Positions 1-6,645 of a stretch of DNA of 13,890 bases are shown here, piece by piece. Source of the DNA: an uncultured Ruminococcus sp. (GTDB lineage: Bacteria; Bacillota; Clostridia; Oscillospirales; Ruminococcaceae); NCBI GenBank assembly GCA_945876155.1, contig CAMCMW010000010.1, positions 1 through 13,890 of the forward strand, in the 5' to 3' direction. Under the pieces are notes generated by a model. The model was given only the letters and a program-made list of their open reading frames with translations. It had not been told where the DNA came from and ran no database searches. Each line of letters opens with the position of its first letter. Position 1 is the stretch's first letter. The translations under genes and the position numbers were made by a program.

Positions 1-15
1 GGGGATTTTATTTTG

Positions 16-43
16 AACGCTCCGTATAAACCGGGGCGTTTTT
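16..43 (+). terminator. Terminator-like hairpin upstream of ribD
   Basis: AACGCTCC (16-23) pairs with GGGGCGTT (33-40), with one G-T pair, across a 9-base loop, and a T-run follows directly. This looks like a rho-independent terminator. It lies only a few bases before the ribD ribosome binding site, so it could end the upstream gene. It could also be the terminator arm of an FMN riboswitch controlling the rib operon, whose aptamer would lie left of the window. The aptamer itself is not visible, so the riboswitch reading is inference. Confidence 0.55.
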
Positions 44-62
44 GTTTTCGGAGGAACGCTTT

Positions 63-1148
63 GTGACTAAGGAAGAATATATGAAAACCGCCCTTGACGA
101 GGCGGTGAAAGGTATGGGGTTCACTTCTCCCAATCCAATGGTTGGTGCGGTAATTGTTAAGGACGGTAAAATAATAAGCCGTGACTATCACCACCGCTGC
201 GGTGAATTTCACGCTGAACGCAACGCCATAAACAACTGCAGGGAGGATATGCACGGCGCAGAAATCTACGTCACCCTTGAACCGTGCTGTCACTACGGCA
301 AAACTCCCCCCTGCACCGAGGCGATTATTCAAAGCGGTATAAAAAAAGTGTACTACGGTTCTGATGACCCCAATCCGCTGGTTGCCGGAAAGGGTGCGGA
401 GATTTTAAAGAATCACGGGATAGAGGTTGAAAGCAGAATCTTAAAGGAAGAATGTGACGCAGTAAACGACGTGTTTTTCCACTACATTACCCACAAAACC
501 CCTTTTGTTGTCATGAAATACGCCATGACTGCTGACGGAAAAATCGCCTGTTACAACGGTGAATCAAAGTGGATTACCGGTGAGGCGGCAAGGCAGAATG
601 TACAGAAAAGCCGTCTGAGGTATTCCGGAATAATGGTCGGCGTGGGGACTGTCCTTGCCGATGACCCACAGCTTACCTGCCGCCTTGAAAACGGCAGAAA
701 TCCGGTCCGGATAATCTGCGACAGCCTTCTCAGAACGCCCCTGGACAGCAATATCGTTAAGACCGCTTTTGAAGTCCCCACAATAATAGCCTGTCTGGAA
801 ACGGCAGAAAATGGCGAGGAATACGAAAAAAAGGGCGTTAAACTGCTGCGTGTGGGCGAAAAAGACGGTCATATCAGCCTTGCGGAGCTTATGCAGAAAC
901 TGGGTGAACTGAAAATCGACAGTATTCTCTTAGAGGGCGGCGGTCAGCTCAATTACAGCGCTCTCAAAGCCGGAATTGTAAACAAGGTTCAGGCGTATAT
1001 TTCCCCGAAAATATTCGGAGGCAAAACTGCACCCTCCCCTGTTGGCGGCAAGGGTGTGAGCAGTCCGGCAGAGGGATTTATGCTGGAAAATCCACGTATA
1101 AGCAGTTTCGGGGAGGATTTTCTTATCGAATGGGAGGTGAAACGCTGA
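63..1148 (+). CDS. ribD: RibD: bifunctional diaminohydroxyphosphoribosylaminopyrimidine deaminase / 5-amino-6-(5-phosphoribosylamino)uracil reductase
   Basis: This enzyme catalyses the second and third steps of the GTP branch of riboflavin synthesis in the cytoplasm: deamination of the pyrimidine, then NADPH-dependent reduction of the ribosyl side chain. The N-terminal deaminase domain (about residues 1-145) shows the zinc signature: HAE with His50 and catalytic Glu52, and a PC...PPC pair with Cys75 and Cys84. The C-terminal reductase domain (about 150-361) contains GESKWITG, GVGTVLADDPQLTCR and LLEGGGQL. The length of 361 aa is normal. I chose the GTG at 63 because GGAGG at 50-54 is 8 bases upstream. 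A TTG at 42 lies upstream of that site, and the ATG at 81 would shorten the conserved N-terminus. It is the first gene of the operon and overlaps ribE by one base (TGATG). Confidence 0.96.
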   Translation: MTKEEYMKTALDEAVKGMGFTSPNPMVGAVIVKDGKIISRDYHHRCGEFHAERNAINNCREDMHGAEIYVTLEPCCHYGKTPPCTEAIIQSGIKKVYYGSDDPNPLVAGKGAEILKNHGIEVESRILKEECDAVNDVFFHYITHKTPFVVMKYAMTADGKIACYNGESKWITGEAARQNVQKSRLRYSGIMVGVGTVLADDPQLTCRLENGRNPVRIICDSLLRTPLDSNIVKTAFEVPTIIACLETAENGEEYEKKGVKLLRVGEKDGHISLAELMQKLGELKIDSILLEGGGQLNYSALKAGIVNKVQAYISPKIFGGKTAPSPVGGKGVSSPAEGFMLENPRISSFGEDFLIEWEVKR

Positions 1149-1795
1149 TGTTTACTGGTATTGTAGAAGAAATTGGCAGCATTTCGGCAGTGAAAAAGGG
1201 TGCAAAGGAAACACGGCTTGTCATAAGCGGTGACAAGATTTTCAGTGACCTTAAAACCGGTGACAGCGTTGCAGTAAACGGCGTGTGCCTTACAGCCGCT
1301 GAGATTTCCGGCAAAACCTTTACAGCTGACGTTATGAACGAAACCCTGAACCGCAGTTCGCTTTCCGGACTGAAACCGGGCAGTCACGTAAACCTTGAAA
1401 GGGCAATGGCGGCAGACGGCAGATTCGGCGGTCACATTGTAGCAGGACACGTTGACGGTACAGGCGTGATAACCGATATCCATAGTGACGGAAACGCTGT
1501 GTGGTATACTATCAGCGCTGACAGGGGTATAATGAAGTATATCGTTGAGAAAGGCTCGGTCGCTATTGACGGTATCAGCCTTACTGTTGCAAGGGTGACG
1601 GCGGAGAGTTTCAGCGTTTCCATAATTCCACATACGGCAAAGGAAACGATTTTGTCGGAGAAGAAGTGCGGGGATAAGGTAAACCTTGAAAATGATATTA
1701 TCGGGAAATATGTTGAAAAACTGATGGGGTACAACGAAGAGAAAAAGCCGGAAAGCCGGATAACAGCGGAGTTTCTGGCGAAGAACGGGTTCTGA
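1148..1795 (+). CDS. ribE: Riboflavin synthase, alpha subunit
   Basis: Riboflavin synthase converts two molecules of 6,7-dimethyl-8-ribityllumazine into riboflavin and the ribityl diaminouracil precursor, the last step of the pathway. The protein starts with the family hallmark MFTGIVEEIG. It has two tandem lumazine-binding domains, the first with CLTA and GHIVAGHVDGTG, the second from about residue 98 with SVAIDGISLTVA. The length of 215 aa is usual. The start is the ATG at 1148, inside the ribD stop (TGATG), with GGAGGTG 8-14 bases upstream; the upstream in-frame ATG at 1130 would displace the conserved N-terminus. The tight overlap implies translational coupling to ribD. The product is expected to work next to the RibH lumazine synthase encoded two genes downstream. 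Confidence 0.96.
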   Translation: MFTGIVEEIGSISAVKKGAKETRLVISGDKIFSDLKTGDSVAVNGVCLTAAEISGKTFTADVMNETLNRSSLSGLKPGSHVNLERAMAADGRFGGHIVAGHVDGTGVITDIHSDGNAVWYTISADRGIMKYIVEKGSVAIDGISLTVARVTAESFSVSIIPHTAKETILSEKKCGDKVNLENDIIGKYVEKLMGYNEEKKPESRITAEFLAKNGF

Positions 1796-1810
1796 TTTAA
1801 GGAGGCAATT

Positions 1811-3010
1811 ATGTTTGAATTTAACACTGTTGACGAGGCGCTTGACGACCTGCGTCACGGAAAGCTTATCATGGTAACTGACGACGAGGACAGGGAGAAT
1901 GAGGGCGACCTTATCTGTGCGGCACAGTTTGCCACAACCCAGAATGTAAACTTCATGGCAATGCACGCAAAAGGTCTTATCTGTATGCCTATGAGTTATG
2001 AGTACATCAAAAAACTCAGACTGCCTCAGATGGTTGACGACAACACAGACAATCACGAAACCGCATTTACAGTTTCAATCGACCATGTAAGCACAACCAC
2101 CGGTATTTCTGCCGCAGAGCGTTCGGTTACTGCTATGAAGTGCGTTGACGAAAACGCAAAGCCGGAGGATTTCAGACGTCCGGGGCATATGTTCCCACTG
2201 CTGGCGAAGAAAAACGGCGTACTGGAAAGAAACGGTCACACCGAAGCCACTGTTGACCTGTTAAAGCTTGCCGGACTGAAACCCTGCGGTCTTTGCTGTG
2301 AGATTATGCGTGACGACGGTACAATGATGAGAACGCCGGAGCTTTTTGAAATGGCGAAGAAGTTCGGTCTGAAGTTTATCACCATAAAGGCGCTCCAGCA
2401 GTACCGCAAGGTAAACGACAAGCTTGTGGAATGTGCGGCGGTGACAAAAATGCCTACAAAGTACGGCAATTTCAGGGCTTACGGTTATGTGAACAAGTTA
2501 AACGGCGAACATCATGTTGCGCTTGTAAAGGGGGAAATCGGTGACGGTGAAAACGTCCTCTGCCGAGTTCATTCCGAGTGTCTGACCGGTGATGCGTTCG
2601 GTTCTCAGCGCTGTGACTGCGGACAGCAGTTTGCGGCGGCAATGACACAAATCGAAAAAGAGGGCAGAGGCATACTGCTTTATCTCCGTCAGGAGGGCAG
2701 AGGTATTGGTCTTATCAACAAGCTGCGTGCCTACGAGTTACAGGACGGCGGTATGGACACCTGCGAGGCTAATCTCGCCCTTGGCTTTGACGAGGATTTA
2801 AGAGAGTACTATATCGGCGCACAGATTCTGCGTGACTTAGGAGTCCGATCACTGCGTCTGCTGACAAACAATCCTCTTAAAATCGAGGGGCTTGCTGATT
2901 TCGGACTGTCAATTGCTGAGAGAGTTCCGATTCAGATGGACGCCACTGAGTATGATGAGTTCTATCTCAAAACAAAGCAGAAGAAAATGGGTCATATTTT
3001 AAATTATTGA
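1811..3010 (+). CDS. ribBA: RibBA: fused 3,4-dihydroxy-2-butanone-4-phosphate synthase / GTP cyclohydrolase II
   Basis: This bifunctional enzyme supplies both precursors of riboflavin. The N-terminal domain (about residues 1-200) makes dihydroxybutanone phosphate from ribulose 5-phosphate and shows [21 protein letters not shown] and RPGHMFPL. The C-terminal domain (about 207-399) opens the ring of GTP. It has the zinc site in [18 protein letters not shown] (Cys257, Cys268, Cys270) and the substrate loop [10 protein letters not shown]. The length of 399 aa matches standard RibBA fusions and no key residue is missing. The ATG at 1811 follows AAGGAGGCAATT, an ideal ribosome binding site. It is 15 bases after ribE and 17 bases before ribH, so it sits in the same operon. 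Confidence 0.97.
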   Translation: MFEFNTVDEALDDLRHGKLIMVTDDEDRENEGDLICAAQFATTQNVNFMAMHAKGLICMPMSYEYIKKLRLPQMVDDNTDNHETAFTVSIDHVSTTTGISAAERSVTAMKCVDENAKPEDFRRPGHMFPLLAKKNGVLERNGHTEATVDLLKLAGLKPCGLCCEIMRDDGTMMRTPELFEMAKKFGLKFITIKALQQYRKVNDKLVECAAVTKMPTKYGNFRAYGYVNKLNGEHHVALVKGEIGDGENVLCRVHSECLTGDAFGSQRCDCGQQFAAAMTQIEKEGRGILLYLRQEGRGIGLINKLRAYELQDGGMDTCEANLALGFDEDLREYYIGAQILRDLGVRSLRLLTNNPLKIEGLADFGLSIAERVPIQMDATEYDEFYLKTKQKKMGHILNY

Positions 3011-3027
3011 TAAAGGAGTAAGTAAAA

Positions 3028-3495
3028 ATGAGCGTATTTGAAGGTAAGGTAGTTTCGGAGAACATTAAAATCGGTATCGTTGTGGCAAGATTCAACGAGT
3101 TTATAACATCAAAGCTGCTGGGCGGTGCTATGGACGGTCTTGAAAGACACAATGTTGCAAAGGAAGACATTGACGTGGCATGGGTACCCGGTGCATTTGA
3201 GATTCCCCTTATTGCAAAGAAAATGGCGAACAGCGGAAAGTATGACGCTGTAATCTGTCTGGGGGCAGTTATAAGGGGCGCAACTTCCCACTATGACTAC
3301 GTGTGCAACGAGGTTTCAAAGGGCATTGCATCTGTTTCACTGTCTGCTGACATTCCGGTGATGTTCGGCGTTGTGACAACGGAAAACATTGAACAGGCTA
3401 TTGAACGTGCCGGAACAAAGGCTGGCAACAAGGGCTATGACTGTGCACTGGGAGCAATCGAAATGGTAAACCTTATCAGAGAGATTGAAAAGTAA
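3028..3495 (+). CDS. ribH: RibH: 6,7-dimethyl-8-ribityllumazine synthase
   Basis: Lumazine synthase condenses the ribityl diaminouracil with dihydroxybutanone phosphate, normally as pentamers or icosahedral shells. Family motifs are all present: [12 protein letters not shown] near the N-terminus, WVPGAFEIP (about 52-60), [14 protein letters not shown] with the active-site His88, and [15 protein letters not shown] towards the end. The length of 155 aa is typical. An AAAGGAG ribosome binding site precedes the ATG. The stop codon overlaps the first base of the following HAD gene (TAATG), which strongly suggests co-translation of the two. Confidence 0.97.
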   Translation: MSVFEGKVVSENIKIGIVVARFNEFITSKLLGGAMDGLERHNVAKEDIDVAWVPGAFEIPLIAKKMANSGKYDAVICLGAVIRGATSHYDYVCNEVSKGIASVSLSADIPVMFGVVTTENIEQAIERAGTKAGNKGYDCALGAIEMVNLIREIEK

Positions 3496-4151
3496 TGGCG
3501 AATATTATTCTTGATTACGACGGTACAATACATGACTGTGCTAAAATATACGTTCCGGCGTTTTATGTGGGGTACAAATATCTCACAGACAATGGTCTTG
3601 CACCCCTCCACGACTACAGCTATGATGAGGTAAGCAGTTATTTAGGCTATTCCGTCAAGGCAATGTGGGAACGCTTTATGCCGGAACTTGCCGAAGAGTA
3701 TCAGAACCACTGCGGAAAAATCATAAGCGACCAGATGATGGGCATGATAGAAAGAGGAGAATCGGTTCTGTATGAGGGTGCGGAGGACGCTCTTGCACAG
3801 CTGAAAAGTGCCGGACACACTCTGATTTTCCTCAGCAATTGTATGCGTGACTACATGGACGCTCACAGAAAAGCCCACGGTCTTGACAGGTTTTACAGCG
3901 GCTATTACTGCACTGAGGATTTCGGTTTTAAGTCCAAACCGGAGATTTTCACGGAGATACGCAAAAGGTATGAGGGTGAATTTATCATAGTCGGTGACAG
4001 GTTCTTAGACCTTGAAACTGCCTTTAAGCACTCCCTTAAATCAATAGGCTGTCTTTACGGTTACTGCGAAAAGGGCGAGCTTGACAGTGCGACGGTTACA
4101 GTCGGCAGCGTGACGGAGATTCCGGGGGCTGTGGAGAGGATTGTGCGGTAA
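3495..4151 (+). CDS. HAD-superfamily hydrolase, candidate riboflavin-pathway phosphatase
   Basis: This is a haloacid-dehalogenase-type phosphohydrolase of 218 aa. Motif I is DYDGT with nucleophile Asp7 and acid/base Asp9; motif II is FLSN with Ser114; the motif III lysine is in KSKPE (146-148); motif IV is VGDRFLDLE with Asp168 and Asp172. The helical segment between motifs I and II fits a phosphoglycolate-phosphatase-like cap. It overlaps ribH by one base, so it is translated with the rib operon. Riboflavin synthesis needs removal of phosphate from 5-amino-6-(5-phosphoribitylamino)uracil, a step done by HAD enzymes in E. coli and Bacillus, and no other gene here covers it. Assignment to that step is inference from position. 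The last 13 codons and stop are the source-like copy of the repeat found between the next genes. Confidence 0.88.
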   Translation: MANIILDYDGTIHDCAKIYVPAFYVGYKYLTDNGLAPLHDYSYDEVSSYLGYSVKAMWERFMPELAEEYQNHCGKIISDQMMGMIERGESVLYEGAEDALAQLKSAGHTLIFLSNCMRDYMDAHRKAHGLDRFYSGYYCTEDFGFKSKPEIFTEIRKRYEGEFIIVGDRFLDLETAFKHSLKSIGCLYGYCEKGELDSATVTVGSVTEIPGAVERIVR

Positions 4152-4162
4152 AATCGGGATTT
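4110..4162 (+). repeat. Repeat copy R0: 3' end of the HAD gene
   Basis: This stretch begins at codon 206 of the HAD gene (GTGACGGAG...), runs through its stop codon and on to CGGGATTT. Its first 44 bases match the right half of R1 at 41 of 44 positions and that of R3 at 39 of 44. The bases just after the stop (GTAAAATCGGGATTT) recur in R2 as GTAAAACCGGGATTT. The structured left half of the other copies is absent here, where the DNA is ordinary HAD coding sequence. R0 is therefore best read as the ancestral site or the left junction of the array. Confidence 0.85.
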
Positions 4163-4173
4163 GGAGGAGAAAA

Positions 4174-4698
4174 ATGAACGGAATAATTTTATATCAATCA
4201 AAATATGGTGCTACAAAGAAATATGCAGATTGGATTTCGGAAGAAACAGGTTTTTCCTGTATAGAAACGAAAGCAGCAGCAATTAAAGATATTGTAAAGT
4301 ATGATACAATTATTTTAGGCGGCGGAATATACGCTTCTGGAATCGCTGGTTTATCATTTCTGAAAAAGAATATAAAACAGTTGTCAGATAAGAAAATAAT
4401 AGTATTTTGTTGTGGTGCTTCTCCGTATGAAGAAAGTGCTTTTCAGCAGATTAAAAGCTATAACATGAAAGATACATTAACTGATATTCCTTTCTTTTAT
4501 TGCCGAGGTTCCTGGGATATGGATTCAATGTCATTCAAAGACAGGACTTTGTGCAGTATGTTAAGAAAAGCTGTATCGAAAAAAAATCCTGATGACTATG
4601 AAATATGGGAAAAGGCTTTAATGGCTGCCGGAAAAGAAAAATGTGATTGGACGAATAAGGAATATATTAAACCTATATTAGATTGCCTCGGAGTCTAA
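4174..4698 (+). CDS. Flavodoxin-domain protein (flavodoxin_5 / HemG-like), first copy
   Basis: This cytoplasmic 174-residue protein has the flavodoxin fold pattern. An N-terminal beta strand leads into an FMN-phosphate loop (IILYQSKYGATKKYA, residues 4-18), followed by DTIILGGGIYASGI (about 45-58) for the second flavin loop. It resembles the flavodoxin_5 group, which includes HemG-type protoporphyrinogen oxidases and many uncharacterised clostridial proteins; the electron partner is unknown. The start is the ATG at 4174, with GGAGGAG 5-11 bases upstream; the upstream in-frame ATG at 4141 overlaps the HAD gene. Codons are rich in AAA, ATA and TTA, unlike the rib genes, suggesting separate origin. 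It is a diverged paralogue of the protein at 5196-5720. Confidence 0.85.
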   Translation: MNGIILYQSKYGATKKYADWISEETGFSCIETKAAAIKDIVKYDTIILGGGIYASGIAGLSFLKKNIKQLSDKKIIVFCCGASPYEESAFQQIKSYNMKDTLTDIPFFYCRGSWDMDSMSFKDRTLCSMLRKAVSKKNPDDYEIWEKALMAAGKEKCDWTNKEYIKPILDCLGV

Positions 4699-4807
4699 AT
4701 TCCCATTTGCAAAGGACTACGTCACCTGCATTACCGGAATCATATATTTTTATCAATGTACAGGTGACGGAGATTCCGGCGGCTGTGGAGGGGATTGTGC
4801 AGTAAAA
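4699..4807 (+). repeat. Repeat copy R1 (full length) between flavodoxin 1 and the MGMT-like gene
   Basis: This full copy lies exactly between the flavodoxin stop and the next ATG. The left half (4699-4763) contains CATTACCGGAATC and ATATATTTTTATCAATGTACA, shared with R3 and R4. The right half (4764-4807) repeats the HAD gene tail and still reads VTEIPAAVEGIVQ-stop. CTACGTCACCTG (4717-4728) pairs with CAGGTGACGGAG (4761-4772) at 11 of 12 positions. CCGGAATC (4734-4741) is an exact reverse complement of GATTCCGG (4772-4779). The two inverted repeats interleave, so they could form a pseudoknot or two competing hairpins. GGAGGGG at 4787-4793 may serve as the next gene's ribosome binding site. Confidence 0.85.
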
Positions 4808-5107
4808 ATGAAAGAAAAGGTATATGAATATTTAAGAACTATTCCCAAAGGGAAAGTAGTGACATATGGTCAGATAGCAGAATATCTGGGAAACAAAAAA
4901 TTATCCAGGACTGTCGGAAATATTCTTCACAGCAATCCGGACGGCGATAAATATCCATGCTATAAAGTTGTTGACAGGAATGGCAGATTGTCAGAACACT
5001 ATACCTTTGGCGGTATAGAAAAGCAAAAAGAGAAATTGGAAAAAGACGGTATTACTGTCGAGAATTACAGAGTAGATCTGGATAAATACAGGTACGATAA
5101 TTTCTGA
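4808..5107 (+). CDS. MGMT-family protein (methylated-DNA-protein-cysteine methyltransferase-like)
   Basis: This 99-residue protein consists of only the DNA-binding/active-site domain of the O6-alkylguanine-DNA alkyltransferase family and lacks the usual N-terminal domain. It shows IPKGKVVTYGQIAEYLG (about 12-28), the arginine-finger region SRTVGNIL with Arg34, and the active-site region YPCYKVVDRNGRLS with Cys51. The normal PCHRV box reads PCYKV: the acceptor cysteine is kept, unlike alkyltransferase-like (ATL) proteins, but the His-Arg pair is changed to Tyr-Lys. It could repair alkylated guanine or only bind damaged DNA; the sequence cannot decide. The ATG directly follows repeat R1, whose GGAGGGG is 14 bases upstream, a rather long spacing. 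It is A/T-rich, like the other array genes. Confidence 0.85.
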   Translation: MKEKVYEYLRTIPKGKVVTYGQIAEYLGNKKLSRTVGNILHSNPDGDKYPCYKVVDRNGRLSEHYTFGGIEKQKEKLEKDGITVENYRVDLDKYRYDNF

Positions 5108-5158
5108 TTTGCAGGTGACGGCGGCTGTGGAGGAGATTGTACAGTAAAACCGGGATTT
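5108..5158 (+). repeat. Repeat copy R2 (internally deleted)
   Basis: This shortened copy follows the MGMT-like stop. TTTGCAG joins straight to GTGACG, so the central hairpin segment and the ATCATATATTTTTATCAATGTACA block are missing. Eight bases of the HAD-tail half are also lost (GTGACGGCGGCT instead of GTGACGGAGATTCCGGCGGCT). The remainder, GTGGAGGAGATTGTACAGTAAAA, is well preserved and keeps the stop in register. The similarity continues past the stop into CGGGATTT, as after the HAD gene (R0), which no other copy does clearly. Confidence 0.75.
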
Positions 5159-5195
5159 AACGGAGTTAAAAACATGAATTTTCAGGAGAAATTAT

Positions 5196-5720
5196 ATGAA
5201 AAATATAATTGTTTATGGAAGTGAATACGGAACAACAAAAGCATACGCAGATAAATTCTCAGAGATAAGCGGTATTCCTCTTGTAAACAGCGAAGAGATA
5301 AAGTCCGTTTTGGACTATGACACGGTTATACATTTTGGCGGATTGTATGCAGGCGGAGTAAAAGGATTGAAAAAGACAATCAAATCAATAGGAGACAATG
5401 CAAGGCTGATTGTTGTTACAGTCGGACTGGCAGATGTAAATGATACAAATAACACGGACAACATAAAAAAATCCGTAAAGAAACAGATTCCGGAAGCAAT
5501 TTTTAAGAATACAAAAATATTTCACCTGCGGGGCGGTATCGATTACAGCAAACTCAACCTCGCACACCGTACAATGATGGCTCTGCTATACCGTAAGGCA
5601 AAAACACTGCCTGAAGAAAAGAAAACGGCAGAAGTAAGGGCAATGATTGAAACATACAATAAGGCAGTCAGCTTTATTGATTTTGAATCATTGAAACAGA
5701 TTTCAGAGGTAATTGAGTAA
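5196..5720 (+). CDS. Flavodoxin-domain protein (flavodoxin_5 / HemG-like), second copy
   Basis: This is a 174-residue flavodoxin-fold protein, the same length as the one at 4174-4698 and clearly of the same family, though diverged. It starts MKNIIVYGSEYGTTKAYADK, with the FMN-phosphate loop GSEYGTTKAYA (about 8-18), and has DTVIHFGGLYAGGVKG (about 42-57) as the second flavin loop. HLRGGIDYSKLNLAHRTMM (about 111-129) matches the HCRGSWDMDSMSFKDRTL block of the first copy. The product should be a cytoplasmic FMN-binding redox protein; its partner is unknown. AGGAG at 5184-5188 lies 7 bases before the ATG. Repeat R2 precedes it and R3 follows immediately after the stop. Confidence 0.85.
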   Translation: MKNIIVYGSEYGTTKAYADKFSEISGIPLVNSEEIKSVLDYDTVIHFGGLYAGGVKGLKKTIKSIGDNARLIVVTVGLADVNDTNNTDNIKKSVKKQIPEAIFKNTKIFHLRGGIDYSKLNLAHRTMMALLYRKAKTLPEEKKTAEVRAMIETYNKAVSFIDFESLKQISEVIE

Positions 5721-5829
5721 ATTCCAGTTTACAGGGAAGAACGTTCCTTGCATTACTGAAATCATATATTTTTATCAATGTACACGTGACGGAGATTACG
5801 GCGGCTGCGGAGGAGATTGTGCGGTAAAA
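5721..5829 (+). repeat. Repeat copy R3 (full length)
   Basis: This full copy begins right after the second flavodoxin stop. ATTCCAGTTTACAGG starts the left half, and the right half from 5786 reads VTEITAAAEEIVR-stop, matching the HAD tail. A local hairpin pairs CAGGGAA (5732-5738) with TTCCTTG (5744-5750). In R4 the same stem has changed on both sides (GCAGGGGG with TCCCTTGC), including one A-T to G-C compensatory pair, so the stem is probably real. R3 and R4 differ at only about six positions over the first 85 or so bases. Confidence 0.85.
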
Positions 5830-5938
5830 ACGAGGGTTGACAAATCGGGCTTTATCTGCTCAATTTTCTATCCAGATTTCTGCTCATCTGAATGAAGAAT
5901 TAAGGTGTATAATAAAATTATCAAAGGAGGTTATAGAA

Positions 5939-6634
5939 ATGACAAAATTCAACAACAAGCTTTTTGGACAGATCATCGACAATATTGTAAAGAAAAGAGG
6001 ATTCTTTGATAATCACAGAATATCTACAAAGACGCAGCTTTATATTCTTATCGGTGAAAAATTGGGTCAGTGCCCGGATACAGTCAGAGGGTGGCGAAAG
6101 CCTGGGTCTAGCGGACCTGATCCCAGAGACCCTGAAGTGTTAAAAAAACTTGAGAAATATCTGGGTTTGCAAGAATGGTTTCTTTTAACAGAAACAGATG
6201 AGTATAAAACAACAGACGTTGTAGTAAAGGAGAATAACAATATGGGTAACATCACAACCACAGAATTCCAAAAAATCCAGATTATGGAATGCTACGAAGC
6301 AATGATACAGTATGTTAACAATATGGACATAGAAGATGAAGAAAAATTTTATGAACTTCGTACACTTATCGAGGCAAAGAAGCTCGCCTTACCAGGGGAT
6401 GTTCTGCAAGTATTGCTAAACTTTTTAGATGATGTTGTAGCAACATATGTCTTTGATGATTACACCCCAGAGTTCACACCGGACGAAGCTGAATATGACG
6501 GAGAAGTACTGGTAATTAAGTCCGAAGAAGCAAGCAAAAAGATGATTGCTTCTTTCATGAATAATCTGTTAGAACTTAACAAGCAAATCGAAAGCTTCGC
6601 TGAAAGAGAATTGAAACCATATCTCTGGGCTTAG
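5939..6634 (+). CDS. Predicted DNA-binding protein with N-terminal helix-turn-helix-like segment, function unknown
   Basis: I do not recognise a named family for this 231-residue protein. The N-terminal region (about residues 28-78) looks like a helix-turn-helix domain: TKTQLYILIGEKLGQCPDTVRGW, a basic/glycine-proline loop (RKPGSSGPDPRDP), then a leucine-rich helix VLKKLEKYLGL. The rest is acidic and mostly helical, with no membrane segment, consistent with a ligand-binding or protein-interaction region. AAGGAGG at 5924-5930 lies 8 bases before the ATG at 5939, which decides against upstream in-frame starts at 5837. The gene is A/T-rich. A strong ribosome binding site and ATG directly after its stop begin a second gene cut short by repeat R4, so it was probably once part of a pair. 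Confidence 0.65.
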   Translation: MTKFNNKLFGQIIDNIVKKRGFFDNHRISTKTQLYILIGEKLGQCPDTVRGWRKPGSSGPDPRDPEVLKKLEKYLGLQEWFLLTETDEYKTTDVVVKENNNMGNITTTEFQKIQIMECYEAMIQYVNNMDIEDEEKFYELRTLIEAKKLALPGDVLQVLLNFLDDVVATYVFDDYTPEFTPDEAEYDGEVLVIKSEEASKKMIASFMNNLLELNKQIESFAERELKPYLWA

Positions 6635-6645
6635 GAGGTACGATT

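Noticed and set aside
989..2056. Long reverse-strand open frame opposite ribD, ribE and ribBA (355 codons)
   Set aside because: It lies opposite three unmistakable rib genes, has no recognisable motif and has no convincing ribosome binding site; it is a shadow frame.
5713..5895. Small open frame of 60 codons across repeat R3
   Set aside because: It overlaps the flavodoxin end and is made almost entirely of repeat sequence; no ribosome binding site or family resemblance.
5837..5913. Promoter made of TTGACA (5837-5842) and TATAAT (5908-5913)
   Set aside because: The boxes are 65 bases apart, and neither has a good partner at 16-18 bases. A weak promoter using only the TATAAT box remains possible.
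5837..5938. N-terminal extension of the predicted DNA-binding protein from an upstream in-frame start at 5837
   Set aside because: The strong AAGGAGG at 5924-5930 places the start at 5939, and the extension has no binding site of its own.
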